Shown: piece after piece, positions 21,415 to 32,863 of the stretch
Numbering within the stretch: position 1 is the first letter of the stretch
Layout of the letters: every line of letters starts with the position of its first letter
NCBI GenBank assembly: GCA_023052935.1
Contig: CM041298.1
Coordinates: forward strand, 7,645,344-7,709,343
Length of the DNA stretch: 64,000 bases
Source of the DNA: Piezodorus guildinii
Taxonomy: Eukaryota; Arthropoda; Insecta; Hemiptera; Pentatomidae
Direction: 5' to 3'
Position numbers and translations under genes: made by a program
The notes under the pieces: generated by a model
The model's input: only the letters and a program-made list of their open reading frames with translations
What the model was told of the DNA's origin: nothing
Database searches by the model: none

Positions 21415-23615
21415 GCAGAACAAAGGGTTCATACACAATAAGAAACAGTTCTATCGGAACTTGGCCAATGATAAGAAGGCATTTGTAAAAGTTTCATTAA
21501 CTGAAAATATTGTCGATTATTGGAGAGAGCTTTGGGTGAACAACGAAATTCACAATAATGAAGCTGAATGGTTAACATCAGTATATAATGAAACTCAGGA
21601 GATACCACAAATGTCAGAATTTAACATATCCAAAGAAGATGTATCCATTGCATTAAACAAAATGAAAAATTGGAAATCACTGGGTAGTGATAAGATCCAA
21701 AATTACTGGTTAAAATATCTGACTTGCCTGCTTGAAATATTAGCGATTAACCATCAAAAAATGACGTTTGGATATTCCCAATACATTATGTCAGGGTATT
21801 ACAGTACTTATACCTAAAAAGGAGGGAAATCAACTGGGACCCCAGGACTTTCGGCCAATCACCTCTCTCAATGGAGTTTATAAGATTTTAACATCTATTC
21901 TCACAAATAGGATCGAGCATCATCTCCGAACCAATAATCTGATCCCACTCGAGCAACTCGGATGTAGGAAAGGAGCCCAGGGATGTAAAGAGTTACTAGT
22001 TATAGACTCGGTCAAATGACCCTGAATAAAAGAAATTTATACATCGATTGGATCGATTACAAAAGGCTTTCGACTCGGTCCCTCATAGTTGGCTGTTAAA
22101 AGTTCTGGATATTTATAAAGTGCACCCACAAGTTAAAGAACTTTTGAGAAAATTGAGCAACTGGAAAACAAGACTGAGTTTGGGACATGAGCGGTTGTTG
22201 AACTCTTCGGAATACATTCCTATTTCGAGAGGTATATACCAAGGAGATTGCCTCAGCCCACTCTGGTTCTGCCTCGCGATGGCTCCATTGTCAACCTTAT
22301 TAAATAAGCAGGGATATGGAAACAAGTTAAAATGCAGTGAATAGACTACAGTGATCAGCCATAGTTTTTATATGGACGATTTGAAACTATATGCCACCAA
22401 TAAGTCTCAGTTACAATCAATGGTAAATACAGTTTCCAATTTTAGTAATTCAATAAAAATGTCGCTTGGTATTGAAAAATGCGCGGTCCTCCATGTGGTA
22501 AAAGGAAAATCACATATATCAGAAAATATATTCGATGATGACTCACGTTATTAAGCAGCTCCAACTTGGAGAAACCTACAAATATCTTGGAATAGAACAA
22601 CACGGTAAAGTAGCAAGGAATGATGTAAAACTAAGACTGACGACTTCTTTAAAAAAGAGATTAAAAACTATACTTGCAAGAAGTAATGCTTGGACAATAT
22701 TTCAGGCAAAGCGAAGTGCCATTGCATAAAATAATTTGTAATCTTGGCCACAGTCACACTGCTCTTAAATTGGATTCGCAAAATGCAGCAAGCTGAAATC
22801 GATAAAACTTTTTGTACCCGCTAGCTGGTCAGGGGAGATCTCTTTCCTGAAACAGAAGGCTTCAGGATAGCTATTCAGGATCAGGTGATAGCTACAAGGT
22901 CTTACTGCCGTCACGTCTTGAAGTTACAAAATACATCAGACAAATGTAGAATCTGTGCAAGCACTTATGAACCAATCTAGCACATCACTGGAGGATGCGG
23001 CACACTGGCCGGGATGGAATACCTTAAGAGGTATGACGACGTTGCAAAGGTTTATCACCAAGCGATTGGTTTAAAAAGAATGTTGTTAAACGAGTCTATA
23101 CCGTATTATCAATACAAACCTAAAGACTTCATTCAAAATGAAGGAATAAAATTGTATTGGAACCAATCATTCATAACTGATCACACAGTTATCCACAACC
23201 GGCCTGACATCGTTTTAATTGACTCCAATAAGAAAAAATGCTGAGATAATTGATATAACTGTCCCGAATGATGGCGACACAAGTTCAGCCTGTGCAGAAA
23301 AAATTCACAAGTATCAAGCTCTAGCAGCTGAGCTAAAGGAACTGTACAGGCTGGATAGTGTTATTGGGAGGGCGATTGTGATATCCAACAATGGTCTAAT
23401 ACCAAAGTCTACTGTGGAAGCTACTGAGCGGTTGGACCCATCTACAGCTGTGATGAATGAAGCCCAGAAAGCCGTACTGCTGAACACAGCGAGAATTGTT
23501 AGGAGTTTTCTAAACATACAATAATATCATTGAGCACCTGAAGTGGTTGGAGTTAATCCCTCCCTCTCCAGGAATAATCTTTTATAAGAAGTGCTGTAAA
23601 ATAAATATTAATAAT
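21415..23615 (+). pseudogene. R4/Dong-like LINE with restriction-like endonuclease end, decayed
   Basis: Successive frames give KLKE-less RT pieces: VLIPKKEGNQLGPQDFRPIT, QKAFDSVPHSWLLKVL, GIYQGDCLSPLWFCLAM and FYMDDLKLYA. These are followed by ETYKYLGI and a C-terminus with HNRPDIVLID and AEIIDITVPND, the RPD...D signature of the restriction-like endonuclease in R2/R4-type LINEs. At least five frame changes make it inactive. It is bordered by TAA-rich runs (about 21401-21414 and 23607-23618), the target type known for Dong elements. Confidence 0.75.
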
Positions 23616-23800
23616 AAGTCCTTATTGATGTACATATAAACATTTTTATTTACAAACTTTATTTTTTTTTTTTTTCTTCCTTGTTTATATACATATATGT
23701 ACATAGACCTTCCTTTTCAGGAGTTTAAAGTCTTTAATGGTAACTACCCCTACTAATAGTTACAATAATGCATAACTAACATGAATTTAATCTGTTATAG

Positions 23801-23878
23801 GATGTTATTACCGATTTAAATGCAGAAAGTGAAACATTGCCATTGAACCCTCCTAAGGAAGACTGGCTTGGACATAAA
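23801..23878 (+). CDS. inaE: Diacylglycerol lipase alpha-like, exon 6
   Basis: Small phase-0 exon of 26 codons between acceptor tctgttatag and donor gtaagt. It reads DVITDLNAESETLPL, then NPPKEDWLGHK. The Asp-x-x-Thr-Asp-Leu and Trp-Leu-Gly-His-Lys motifs follow the IRGT strand in diacylglycerol lipases. It sits about 190 bp after the end of the R4-like LINE and just before a SINE fragment. Confidence 0.9.
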
Positions 23879-23935
23879 GTAAGTTACAGCCTATTTTATA
23901 ATTAATTATTATATTTTTATAATTGTTTTTGTTAT

Positions 23936-24305
23936 AATATACTAGACTTCTGTCTTCCAGGTCTCAGGTTCGAATCCCAGCTGTGGTATAATAATCATTT
24001 ATTCTTGTCTTCATAGTCATTATCTAGATTCGACAGTGTTTTCAATTTTTTCCATAAACATTTCGCCAGTCATTCTGCCAGCTTCTTCAGAGTTCTAAGT
24101 AAGAATCTTGGAGTTGCGGAAGCTTTAAGGAGTAATAATTATTCTGTTATGTGGGCCATGGGGCGACCCTGGGACAGGAGGACTCTCCTAGAGCACACCC
24201 AAGCTCTATAAAGTGGGTACCCAAAAATTGGACGAAACCTTGTGCCTGAGCATGACCTTGGTCCAATCATCTCCTTGCAAACCCATTGGTTGGAATTGTA
24301 AAAGA
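23936..24305 (+). mobile_element. SINE family 1, copy with internal insertion
   Basis: B-box-like ggttcgaatcc after ccaggtctca; the body resumes at about 24130 with ggggcgaccctgggac and gtgggtacccaaaaattgg. About 110 bp of unrelated sequence interrupts it. Confidence 0.7.
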
Positions 24306-24669
24306 AAGTTTAATGATGAAGTATTTAATTGAAATTGATTGATTATTACTTTCTAACAAAGCATAATGACTTATTCTTGTATTGAAACAATAAAATTGAA
24401 TTCATCAGAAAACCGGAAGTATAGAAATTTTTTGGAGCAGCATGAATATAAAAGGATAGCCAAAATTACGATTACTATTGTACCATGGTTGGGTGGGATG
24501 ATTCTCTCGAAGTGGTCAGACTATAACAAGATTTTTACTTTTCCTTGTTTTATTGGCCATATAAGTAAACTTATCTTTCTCGTAGACAAATTCCCTAATA
24601 TTCTATGTTCTGTACACAGTGTAGAGAAATATGTAAATATAACACCTTAATCTATCTTTCGATTTCAAG

Positions 24670-24896
24670 GGAATGGTCCACGCAGCGGTTTACATCAGAG
24701 ACAAACTGATGGATGAGAATATTTTGAACGAAGCATTTACGCTCGCCGCACAAGAGAAGCCACAGGAGACTTTCGGTCTCGTTCTGGTCGGTCATTCCCT
24801 TGGCGCTGGAACAGCTTCCATCCTGGCCATCCTGCTCAGGCAGACATATCCGGACCTTCAGTGCTTCGCCTATTCTCCTCCTGGAGGTCTTTTGAG
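24670..24896 (+). CDS. inaE: Diacylglycerol lipase alpha-like, exon 7 with nucleophile Ser
   Basis: Exon between acceptor gatttcaag and donor gtaaat, ending AG (phase 2). It encodes GMVHAAVYIRDKL, a variable segment, then LVLVGHSLGAGTASILAILL and CFAYSPPGGLL. GHSLG is the nucleophile elbow; the catalytic Ser codon is TCC at 24796-24798. The conserved SPPGG loop follows. The exon is uninterrupted, so the nucleophile half of the active site is preserved. Confidence 0.96.
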
Positions 24897-26041
24897 GTAA
24901 ATATGTATTCACAGTTCATTGTGACTTAACATAACTATGTATAAGTTCGTATATAAACTTTCCCAATATCTTGTTACTAATTTAAATTAAAATTCAAACC
25001 AACTGTTGGGTGCCAAAAAATTCTATTTCATCTTTTTCTCATCACTAGTGCCCTAGCCCTTGGCTCATTGTTGTTATCCCTCACTCAATCGCTACGTATT
25101 TGACTTTCCTCCCCATCCCTCTTTTTACCATATTCTCTCTTCTCATAATACCACACCTTTTCCATTATGGGTGATACTGTTACAGATGTATAATTAGATT
25201 TTAATGTCTCCTTTTTCATGTAGATATAGATATATATGTGTACGTCATGTATATAATTTTTTTTTTACTTCATATTCTGATTTTAATTGTTTTTATTAAA
25301 GTTTACCATCCTTTTTGGTTTATCATTTTCAATAATGAACCTTCGTAATCAACCCAGAAAAAAAAATTAATTCTCCTCAAAATTTGAGGGCTTACGTTTC
25401 AAGATGCTTAGAATCCGAATAAAGAATTACAATAAAAAATATCCATTTCTCCTGATTAATGAATAGAAAAATACCAAACCAAAAATAGAGAGTTCTGAAT
25501 CAGTTTCTCCTAATTAATGAATAATAAATATCCAAATCATTTTTAGTGCTATTTCATAGAGAATAAAATTTTCTACAAAATGAAAAAAAATCATTGAAAT
25601 TGGTTAAGAAATAGCAGAGAGAAAACGTTAAGAAATAACGTTTTGAAATCAGCAGTAGTTATATCCCATTACCTTTTGAATTATTGCTTTTCATATTACT
25701 TAATTGCCTGACAACAGCTATATAAACAGTTATACCCTAATATTGTTATTTGGAAATAATAAAAAATTGTGTAATAATTTGCAGCATTTTTTATTTTATC
25801 TGGTTTGATTTTTTATTGCATATCATTACTGTCTATTTCTGTCTTATACCTTACTACACCATAATTCATCTTTAAGCTGTCTTATTAATGTCTATACATA
25901 TTTTTTCTTTATATATTGTTTTTCAAAACTGCTTGTTGTCTTGTGTTTTTTATATACCAGAAGATGGCCCAAAAATGTTGGCACAATAAATTAAGGTTAC
26001 TTCATTGAATTGTTTCGATGACTAGATCCCCAACCAGCTTC
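24897..26041. other. Intron 7 sequence with a foldback-type tail
   Basis: Mostly AT-rich and non-coding. A partly duplicated 60-bp stretch (tttctcctgattaatgaata, then tttctcctaattaatgaata) lies at 25443-25530. Positions 25960-26040 (agaagatggcccaaaaatg, ttggcacaataaatt, ccccaaccagctt) resemble the right end of the hammerhead-like family at 35970-36060. Confidence 0.5.
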
Positions 26042-26043
26042 TA

Positions 26044-26969
26044 TTGGGTTGTGTTACATGAAATGTCTGTTTTCAAGGTAAAGGATTTTTATTAAAAATA
26101 CGATATGAAAACAAGATAATTTTATTCGAAGTATTTACCTTCTTTTTCTACACATTTTTCCGAACGTGACACCAACTTTTTTATCCCCGAACTGAAAAAC
26201 TCTGAGCTTTGAAGTGAAACAAAATCTGAAAACGCACTTTTCACTTGATCATCATTTTCAAAAAGTTTTCCTTTGACAAAGTTGTCTAAATTCCTGAACA
26301 GGTTGTAATTTGTTGGAGACAAGTCGGGAGAATATGGTGGGTGCGGATAAACTTCGTAGCCCAGTTCTTTCGATTTTTGCACAGTATATTTTGAGAAACA
26401 TGGGATCTTGCTGCTGCTCAGTGAGATCATGAGGTACCCATGTATCGAGCTTTTTTACTTTCCCAATACACTTTAAATATCTGGAAACGGTAGATGCACT
26501 TGCATTTAGTTTTGCTGAGAGTCCTTTAACTGTTTGGTAGGGGTTTCCTTCTACTGTATATTTGAGGACATCGTTGTCTATTACGGACGGAGGTCTTCCT
26601 CGGGGCCAGTTTTCTAAGTCGGTATCCCCAGCTAAAAACTTAGCAAACCAACGGCGAATGGTCCGTTCATTAACACTCCCTTCCTCAAACGCCTTGCAAA
26701 TATTTCTAGTGGCCTCAGCAGCTGAATGGCCGAGTTTAAACTCGTACAAAAATATTACTCGAAAATCGCGTGTTTCCATGTTCATATTTGGAGGTATACT
26801 AAAAAGTGGGTAATTGATTGGGAAGCTAATGTTTATAATACAAAGGTAGAGGATTAGTAACTGTTTACTTTAAATATGTAAACCTTTGGAAGAAAACAAC
26901 AGAGACCTGCAAAATCCTTTATGTATTTCAGAAACTATAAAAACGGACATTTCATGTGAAACAACCCAA
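26044..26969 (-). mobile_element. Internally deleted mariner element, copy 3 (complete ends)
   Basis: Inverted orientation, TA at 26042-26043 and 26970-26971, 926 bp. The minus-strand frame reads through the N-terminal domain (DFRVIFLYEFKLGHSAAEAT, LPRGRPPSVID-like text, GNPYQTVKGLSAKLNASAST) to HDLTEQQQD. It then enters KSKELGYEVYPHPPYSPDLS after the same internal deletion as the other copies. It retains the best-preserved N-terminal ORF, about 175 residues. Confidence 0.93.
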
Positions 26970-27027
26970 TAGAACCATCATAATGTTTTAAAAATTACAA
27001 TTACTGACTTCTTCCCCATGATTTTAG

Positions 27028-27169
27028 TATGCCTGCTGTGCAGTACACTAAGAGCTTCATAACATCCGTCGTACTCGGAAAAGATGTGGTCCCTCGAATC
27101 GGGCTGTATCAGATGGAATCATTGCGAGCTGATCTCATTAATGCAATCAAAAGAAGTAAAGATCCTAAG
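27028..27169 (+). CDS. inaE: Diacylglycerol lipase alpha-like, exon 8 with catalytic Asp
   Basis: Exon after acceptor catgattttag; T completes Ser with the AG of exon 7, followed by 47 codons and donor gtaaaa. It contains FITSVVLGKDVVPRIGLYQM. The Asp of GKD (GAT at 27083-27085) aligns with the catalytic Asp of the family. The remainder (LINAIKRSKDPK) is the helix leading to the domain insert. A minus-strand mariner remnant ends only about 60 bp upstream. Confidence 0.95.
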
Positions 27170-27253
27170 GTAAAAAATGTTAAATAACTCATTATCTAAG
27201 TATTATTAACTTAATATAACCAATAGTTTATCAAATTAATTTTATTTTTGTAG

Positions 27254-27346
27254 TGGAAGACGATAACCTGCAGTGTTTTCTGCTGTGGTTGTGCACCGAT
27301 GCCAACGTCTGCCGTGGAATTGAAAGCAGATTCAGCAACAATGCAG
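27254..27346 (+). CDS. inaE: Diacylglycerol lipase alpha-like, exon 9
   Basis: Phase-0 exon of 31 codons between acceptor tttttgtag and donor gtatgc. It reads WKTITCSVFCCGCAPMPTSA, then VELKADSATMQ. It begins with the Trp-Lys that follows the Lys-x-Pro-Lys end of exon 8 in the family and carries a Cys-rich stretch (FCCGC). Its 84-bp upstream intron is the shortest seen in the gene. Confidence 0.85.
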
Positions 27347-27507
27347 GTATGCACCCTCAACCAACTTCTATATCATTAATAGATTAATTCCTAACTACTC
27401 TATTATTAGTTCTTTAATCGTTCATTTGTACTGAAGCCTACGAGAAAAACTGTTGACAGTATCTGCCTATCCCTCTATATGACTAACAGTATATTAATTA
27501 CTTCCAG

Positions 27508-27647
27508 GCTTACCAACTCGAGAAAGAACGCCGCTCGGGAGGCAGCCGTTCACCCTAGTGACAATACGATAGCACTCACCCTGCACCAGCCCTCTACCCG
27601 CCTGGCAGTATTATACATGTCGTCAGGCATCATCCTTCAAAGACTGA
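27508..27647 (+). CDS. inaE: Diacylglycerol lipase alpha-like, exon 10 with catalytic His; two compensating frameshifts
   Basis: Exon between acceptor acttccag and donor gtcagt (27648). Read in the entry frame it gives AYQLEKERRSGG and then hits TAG/TGA at 27556-27561. The conserved family segment VHPSDNTIALTLHQP is in the +1 frame. The downstream LYPPGSIIHVVRHHPSKTE returns to the entry frame. The simplest reading is one extra G in the run at 27537-27542 and one missing C in the run at 27590-27593. Total exon length (46 codons plus two bases) matches exon 11, which starts with one leftover base. The catalytic His is CAT at 27616-27618. Either two base-call errors in homopolymers or real lesions would explain this; good splice sites and conserved protein on both sides favour error. 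Confidence 0.82.
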
Positions 27648-28030
27648 GTCAGTAACCTTTAGTTTTTTTTATCTAAAAAGCTTAACGTATTAACATGAAA
27701 CAATCTTTATCTTACCCTATCAATTTAAAATTTCACCTAAACTGTATATTATCTGGTATCACTTCGGCCAAGATAAAAAAAAAAAAAATCAGGACTCACT
27801 TGAAAGATGATAAAAATTTCAGTTGTAACACTGCTAATATGTGTATTATTCTAGAATTTGAGTATTTTCTTACCTCTGTAGATTTTTTTGAGGTATTGAG
27901 CGTTGTCTGACTAGGCCAAATTATTGATTTTATCAAATATTAATACATGATAAGTTTAATTACTTATATTCAGCAATATTTGTGCAAACATTGGTTACAT
28001 ATATCAATTTAGCAACCTTGTAATAAGATA
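27648..28030. other. Start of intron 10
   Basis: AT-rich with an A-run near 27775-27788. No gene or repeat supported. Confidence 0.5.
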
Positions 28031-28250
28031 TAATGGAGTATTGTAGTGTAGTCGATAGAGCATTAGACTTTTGTTTCACCTGGTCCAGGGTTCTGTGTGT
28101 TTGTTTTTTTATTTATTTAGCTCTCTTTATGTTGCTGTGGCTAATCGGACAATGCTACAATGGGAGTCCTAAATTTTGCCTATCCAGCCCTGTCTTACCC
28201 TCAAATTGGTTCTAAACTCTTTGGAGAAACAATTCAAAGTCCTCGCTGTA
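28031..28250 (+). mobile_element. SINE family 2 fragment
   Basis: tRNA-like head (gtagtgtagtcgatagagca) followed by a block shared with 53430-53500 and 52745-52800: tgctgtggctaatcggacaa and gggagtcctaaattt. No target duplication identified. Confidence 0.6.
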
Positions 28251-29040
28251 TTAAGGTTTTTCCTTAATTCTACTTCAGTTAGATTAATTTTTAATCTTAC
28301 TAAGTAATAATCTATATTGTTATATTTGCTATATTATTAAAAATTAAAAGAAATATCTAAATAAAAGCAGTGAAACATTTCCATAATAAACATTGGACAA
28401 AGTACATAGGAATAACAAGGTAGTAAAAATAAATGACACTAGAGCTCACTAATGCAGCCGACTGATAACAGGGTCTTTGGCTTGAAGTGATACCTTTTTT
28501 TAATAGGAAGCTTTTTTTCTCTTAATGTTACTTGCTTTAATATAATTCAGTAGATTTTTTCCTAATCTATAGCCTTTTTAGAATTTAAAATTGGCTGGTA
28601 GAACAGCAAAAGTAGGAGCAACAATCGCTTGCGCATTAACACATAGATATCTTAATATTATATTTTTTTTTAATAACTAGATGAAAGGTTTGCACATAGG
28701 TAGGATGGTATTATAATGAATTCCTCCATGTTAATCTGTTAATTGTAAGTAAAGATGAAAGAATATAGAAAATAATTCTGGGCATACGGTAGACTGTCAT
28801 CAGATGATAACAGAAAGAAATAATGAGGAATCAGTTTAATAAAAAAATTTTATTCTGCCAACATTGAACAAAATTTCAGCTCCTGTGAAGTATACCATAC
28901 TTTTACAATGCAGCATATGCATTAAAACCTTTGATTTAAAGCAATGACAGAGCTTTATTACCTGCTTGTAAACACAATTAAACGAAATCTAATTAAATAC
29001 TTGATGATTTACTTTATAACAATCTCTCTTCAGTATTAAC
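28251..29040. other. AT-rich intron sequence
   Basis: Nothing recognisable. Confidence 0.45.
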
Positions 29041-29054
29041 AAGGCCTGATCACA

Positions 29055-29120
29055 AGATACTTGGTCTGATGATGGCTCACAAGTTTGGGCCGAAATGTTG
29101 GCAGACTTAATCTCTTTTTG
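29055..29120 (+). ncRNA. Hammerhead-ribozyme-like core (Penelope-type foldback remnant)
   Basis: CTGATGA at 29066-29072, one extra T, GGCTC (29074-29078), an 8-nt loop, GGGCC (29087-29091), then GAAA (29092-29095) and TGTTGG. GGCTC/GGGCC can form a five-pair stem II (one G-U). The extra base after CTGATGA departs from the canonical core, so catalysis is doubtful. Confidence 0.45.
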
Positions 29121-29556
29121 ACTTATTCCTGATTATTCATTTAATGATTACATCAACAGTCAACTATTAGACAGGCATAATTAAATATTTTGTAATACAA
29201 TATTAATTACTATAAAGTTTTAAAAAGATTAATTCACAGGTGTTAGGCAAAGGGTTCGTTTGTATATATTCTTTCAGAATATTTGTAAGAAATTTCAAAC
29301 ATTATCTTTAAAAAAAAGAAAGATTAATATTCAAATTTGAATATTATATGTTAAAACTTTATTCATTACAACATTGACAGAATCTCTGATTCCCTGTCTG
29401 TCAACAGGCAGAAATACGAGAAAAAGTGGAGGTAAGGAAATGTTTTAAAATGAAAAAAAAAAAAAAAGTTATTTTAATTTATTAATTTTAGTCAATTATA
29501 TTTTGATTTATTGAATTCTTATTGTTAATAATTAAAAAATGGTTCATTATTTAATA

Positions 29557-29790
29557 TTTAAGAAACATATTTATTTAGTTTATTGAATTTAGGAACACAA
29601 CTATAAGAAACTTGGGAAATAAAAAATAAATGAATGATAAAGTTACACAGAAAATATAATGCAGTTGAATATTTAGTATAGTACGTTGAAGGTGTGTGAT
29701 AATTCACTATTGCCGTTTTACCACACACTTTCAGCTTTCGCTTATCTTTCTCTATCATCGTGTAGTACGTCCTTTTATTAGGTAGATTTC
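29557..29790. repeat. Partial copy of the MITE at 52274-52734
   Basis: Shared blocks: aatgaatgataaagttac, gttgaatatttagtat, cgttgaaggtgtgtgataa. The right end is diverged. The 66-residue minus-strand ORF here is not supported as a gene. Confidence 0.5.
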
Positions 29791-30281
29791 AAAGTGATAT
29801 ATTAATACAAGATCGTCTGGCATCCTTTCGATTGACTGATTATTATAGGTAATATTATTTTATTAAACTTTTTACAAAGTTACATCATGTAAGTAAAACC
29901 TAATTCAAAATTACGAAAATCGCTTCGTAGAATAATAAGCACAAATTTTTAATAGCTACAAGCCGTTTGACTTGGCTTTTAGTTTGGATTTTTTTATCAC
30001 TTAAAGTCCTTATAAAATTTGCTGAAATTTTGTAGATTTGTTACAGCACAGAGCTTTCTGAAATTATGCTTATTATAAATAGTAATTCAAAGCCAGCTTG
30101 TTTATACTTTCATCCACAGTCAGGAGAAAGGTTACTTCTCGATGACAATCGAAAGTAAATATTGTCTCAACTACAGATCATTATTGAATTATATATGTTA
30201 TTTACTGTTATTCAGTGATTTTAAATAAAATCTCGAAAAAAAGGGCCTAGCGGAATAAGCATGTGAAATGTGCCCCATGTA

Positions 30282-30833
30282 TTGGGTTGTGTCACATGAA
30301 ATGTCCGTATCGAGCTTTTTTACTTTCCCAATACACTTTAAATGTCTGGAAACGGTGGAATGCACTTGCATTTAGTTGTGCTAAGAGTCCTTTAACTGTT
30401 TGGTAGGGGTTTCCTTCAACTGTATATTTGAGGACATCGTTGTCTATTACGAACGGAGGTCTTCCTCGGGGCAAGTTTTCCAATCGGTATCCCAGCTGAA
30501 ACTTAGCAAAACCAACGGCGAATGGTCCGTTCATTAACACTCCCTTCCCCGAACGTCTTGCAAATATTTCTAGTGGCCTCAGCTGCTGAATGGCCGAGTT
30601 TAATCTCGTACAAAAATATTACTCAAAAATCGCGTGTTTCCATGTTCATAATTGGAGGTATACTAAAAAGTGGGTAATTGATGGGGAAGCTAATGTTTAT
30701 AATACAAAGGTAGAGGATTAGTAACTGTTTACTTTAAATATGTAAACATTCGGAAGAAAACAACAGAGACCTGCAAAATCCTTTATGTATTTCAGAAACT
30801 ATAAAAACGGACATTTCATGTAAAACAACCCAA
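30282..30833 (-). mobile_element. Mariner element, copy 4 (shortened further)
   Basis: TA on both sides (30280-30281 and 30834-30835). The terminal repeat ttgggttgtgtcacatgaaa is joined directly to the KKLDT-region, so the whole catalytic half is absent. The N-terminal domain remains in two frames. 552 bp. Confidence 0.9.
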
Positions 30834-30842
30834 TATATACCA

Positions 30843-31228
30843 GATTCAAATTCATACCATTGATTCACACTTATGAGAAAACATCTTTGGAATATTTTAG
30901 CCCCTTAATCCTAATAGGAGGAAATTTGAGGAGGGGGAAAGAAAAAAAATTTTTTTCTCCTGAACAGTTCAACCCATTTTCACAAAAAAAAATATACGTT
31001 AGGGATTTTCTAAAAGAGTTTAAAAAAAATATTTAAAAAATTTTTTTCTCACAAAAACGCGTCATATATTTTTTTTTCATCAAAATCAGTTGAGCTGTTC
31101 AGTAGAAAACAATTTTTTTTTTTTTTTCTTTCAGCCTCCATAACTTCCCTCCCATTAAGGATTGAGGAGCTAAAAATTAGCAAAAGGTGGTTTCTCATAG
31201 GTGTGAATCGATGGTATAAATTTGGTTC
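30843..31228. repeat. Foldback element with arms of about 80 bp
   Basis: Sequence at 30843-30925 (cataccattgattcacactt, gagaaaacatctt, cccttaatcctaat) is repeated inverted at 31140-31228. The arms are separated by T- and A-rich sequence. Confidence 0.65.
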
Positions 31229-31899
31229 TGAAAAACGTGGGGGCAGATTTGGAATGAAATTAAATAAAATTTTATTCCGGGACATGTAGTTCTCTAAGAA
31301 TAACAAAGATGTACATTACAAATATTATTTTTCTGGTCTTTTATGACTTTAGTATAACTAACTATATAAAAGATGGATTTAGAAACAATAAATAGTTATC
31401 ATTGATAGCTTAAGATATTACATATTTTAATATACCCATTTTTTTTTAAAGTATACAATTATTTATTTATTTATTATCTAAGTATTGTGTAGGGCAGGCT
31501 AACAATTAGATAAAAAATAGAATTCAAATAAAAATTAACAGCTCCAATTTCAATGTTTTTTTGTAAACATGGCCTCCATTTTGGATGCAAGGGACGCCCC
31601 AGGTAATAGCCCAGGTAGATGGAAAGGGGTAGGTAAGTTTTTAGTTTCAAGGGGGACTTGTAAGAGTGAGGAGCTGCTGTATGAATATGAAGAATCATTG
31701 TTAGCCTGGTTATATATTGTTTGTGTTATTATTGTAAGTTACAATTATAATTAAAAAAGTTAAATATAAAATATGTGCCTGATTATCAAGAACCCATACC
31801 ATACCCTGAGAGTAAAATGAATAATAATTAATTAAATACTGTGTGAAACGATTTTTCTTAAAAGAATATTTTTTTTTAAATTAGCATATTATAATATGT
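31229..31899. other. AT-rich intron sequence
   Basis: No supported gene; small ORFs around 31474-31754 overlap on opposite strands without motifs. Confidence 0.45.
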
Positions 31900-32210
31900 T
31901 GGGTAGATTGATAGTGAAGGAGATGGGCAAATAATTAATTTTTAAAAGTGGTTACAGATAAAGCTTTACGGATAGACATAGGCAGTGAATTCCAAAATAG
32001 GGTAGCACGAATGTCAAAGGATTTTTCAAAAGAGGCAGATCTGTGGAAAGGTATATACAAGTTTATGGGTTAGGATCTTGTATTTAATGAATGGACAGAG
32101 GAACATGTGATAAGAATATCGAGAAAGACAGAAAGAGGGATAAAGCCAATTCAACTCGGTATACCTACTAGAAACATCGGAGCGTCTGAGAATTCCACAT
32201 GTAAATCTTA
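31900..32210 (-). pseudogene. LINE 3' fragment (lineage uncertain)
   Basis: Minus-strand reading contains FWNSLPMSIRKALSVTTFKN then a stop, equivalent to the fragment at 20545-20910. Confidence 0.55.
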
Positions 32211-32318
32211 TGATACATGCTTATTCCGCTAGGCCCTTTCTTTAATTAATAAAACAACACAAAGGAGATTAATCATAAAATATAATTTATACATCTTTAT
32301 TACTACAAAGAAGCTAAT

Positions 32319-32349
<31 letters not shown>

Positions 32350-32462
32350 TGTTAACTAAAACAATTAATAATAATGGAGTTTAGTTGACCATTGAAAATA
32401 TTAGATGAGGAAGATGGGTGGGTGCGGTCATCAAAGAAATACACACTAATAAGTAACACTTA

Positions 32463-32863
32463 ACACTTAAATGAGCACACCCTAACTTCCTTTTGTTAAT
32501 TATCTATTTTATTATATAACCATTTACATCATCTATCAATGTTTCGGGGTTGTTTCCCCATTCTCAAAACTTATTTTTTTAAAAACACTTTCTCATATAT
32601 AATTAATTACATCACTCCATAGCTTAACTCTTATAGTACATTGACTTACTATAAGAGTAAGCTATGGAGTAATGTAATGAATTATATATGAGAAAGTGTT
32701 TTTAAAAAAATAAGTCTCGAGAATGGGGAAACAACCCGAAACGTTGATAGATGATGTAAATGGTTATGAAATAAAATAAATAATTAACAAAAGGAAGTTA
32801 AGGTGTGCTCATTTAAGTGTTAATATTAAGAAAAACTTCCAGAAAAATTAAAAAAGAAAATAA
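32463..32863. mobile_element. Near-palindromic 401-bp insertion with 11-bp target duplication
   Basis: Flanked by agtaacactta at 32452-32462 and 32864-32874. Positions 32463-32821 form an almost continuous inverted repeat centred near 32642 (arms about 175 bp, loop a few bases). An A-rich tail follows to 32863. Both arms contain a CCGAAAC(A/G)TTGAT-like motif. No ORF. Confidence 0.8.

Noticed and set aside
27508..27647. Programmed frameshifting in DAGL exon 10
   Set aside because: Two opposite shifts with stops between and no slippery heptamer; homopolymer errors or indels are simpler.
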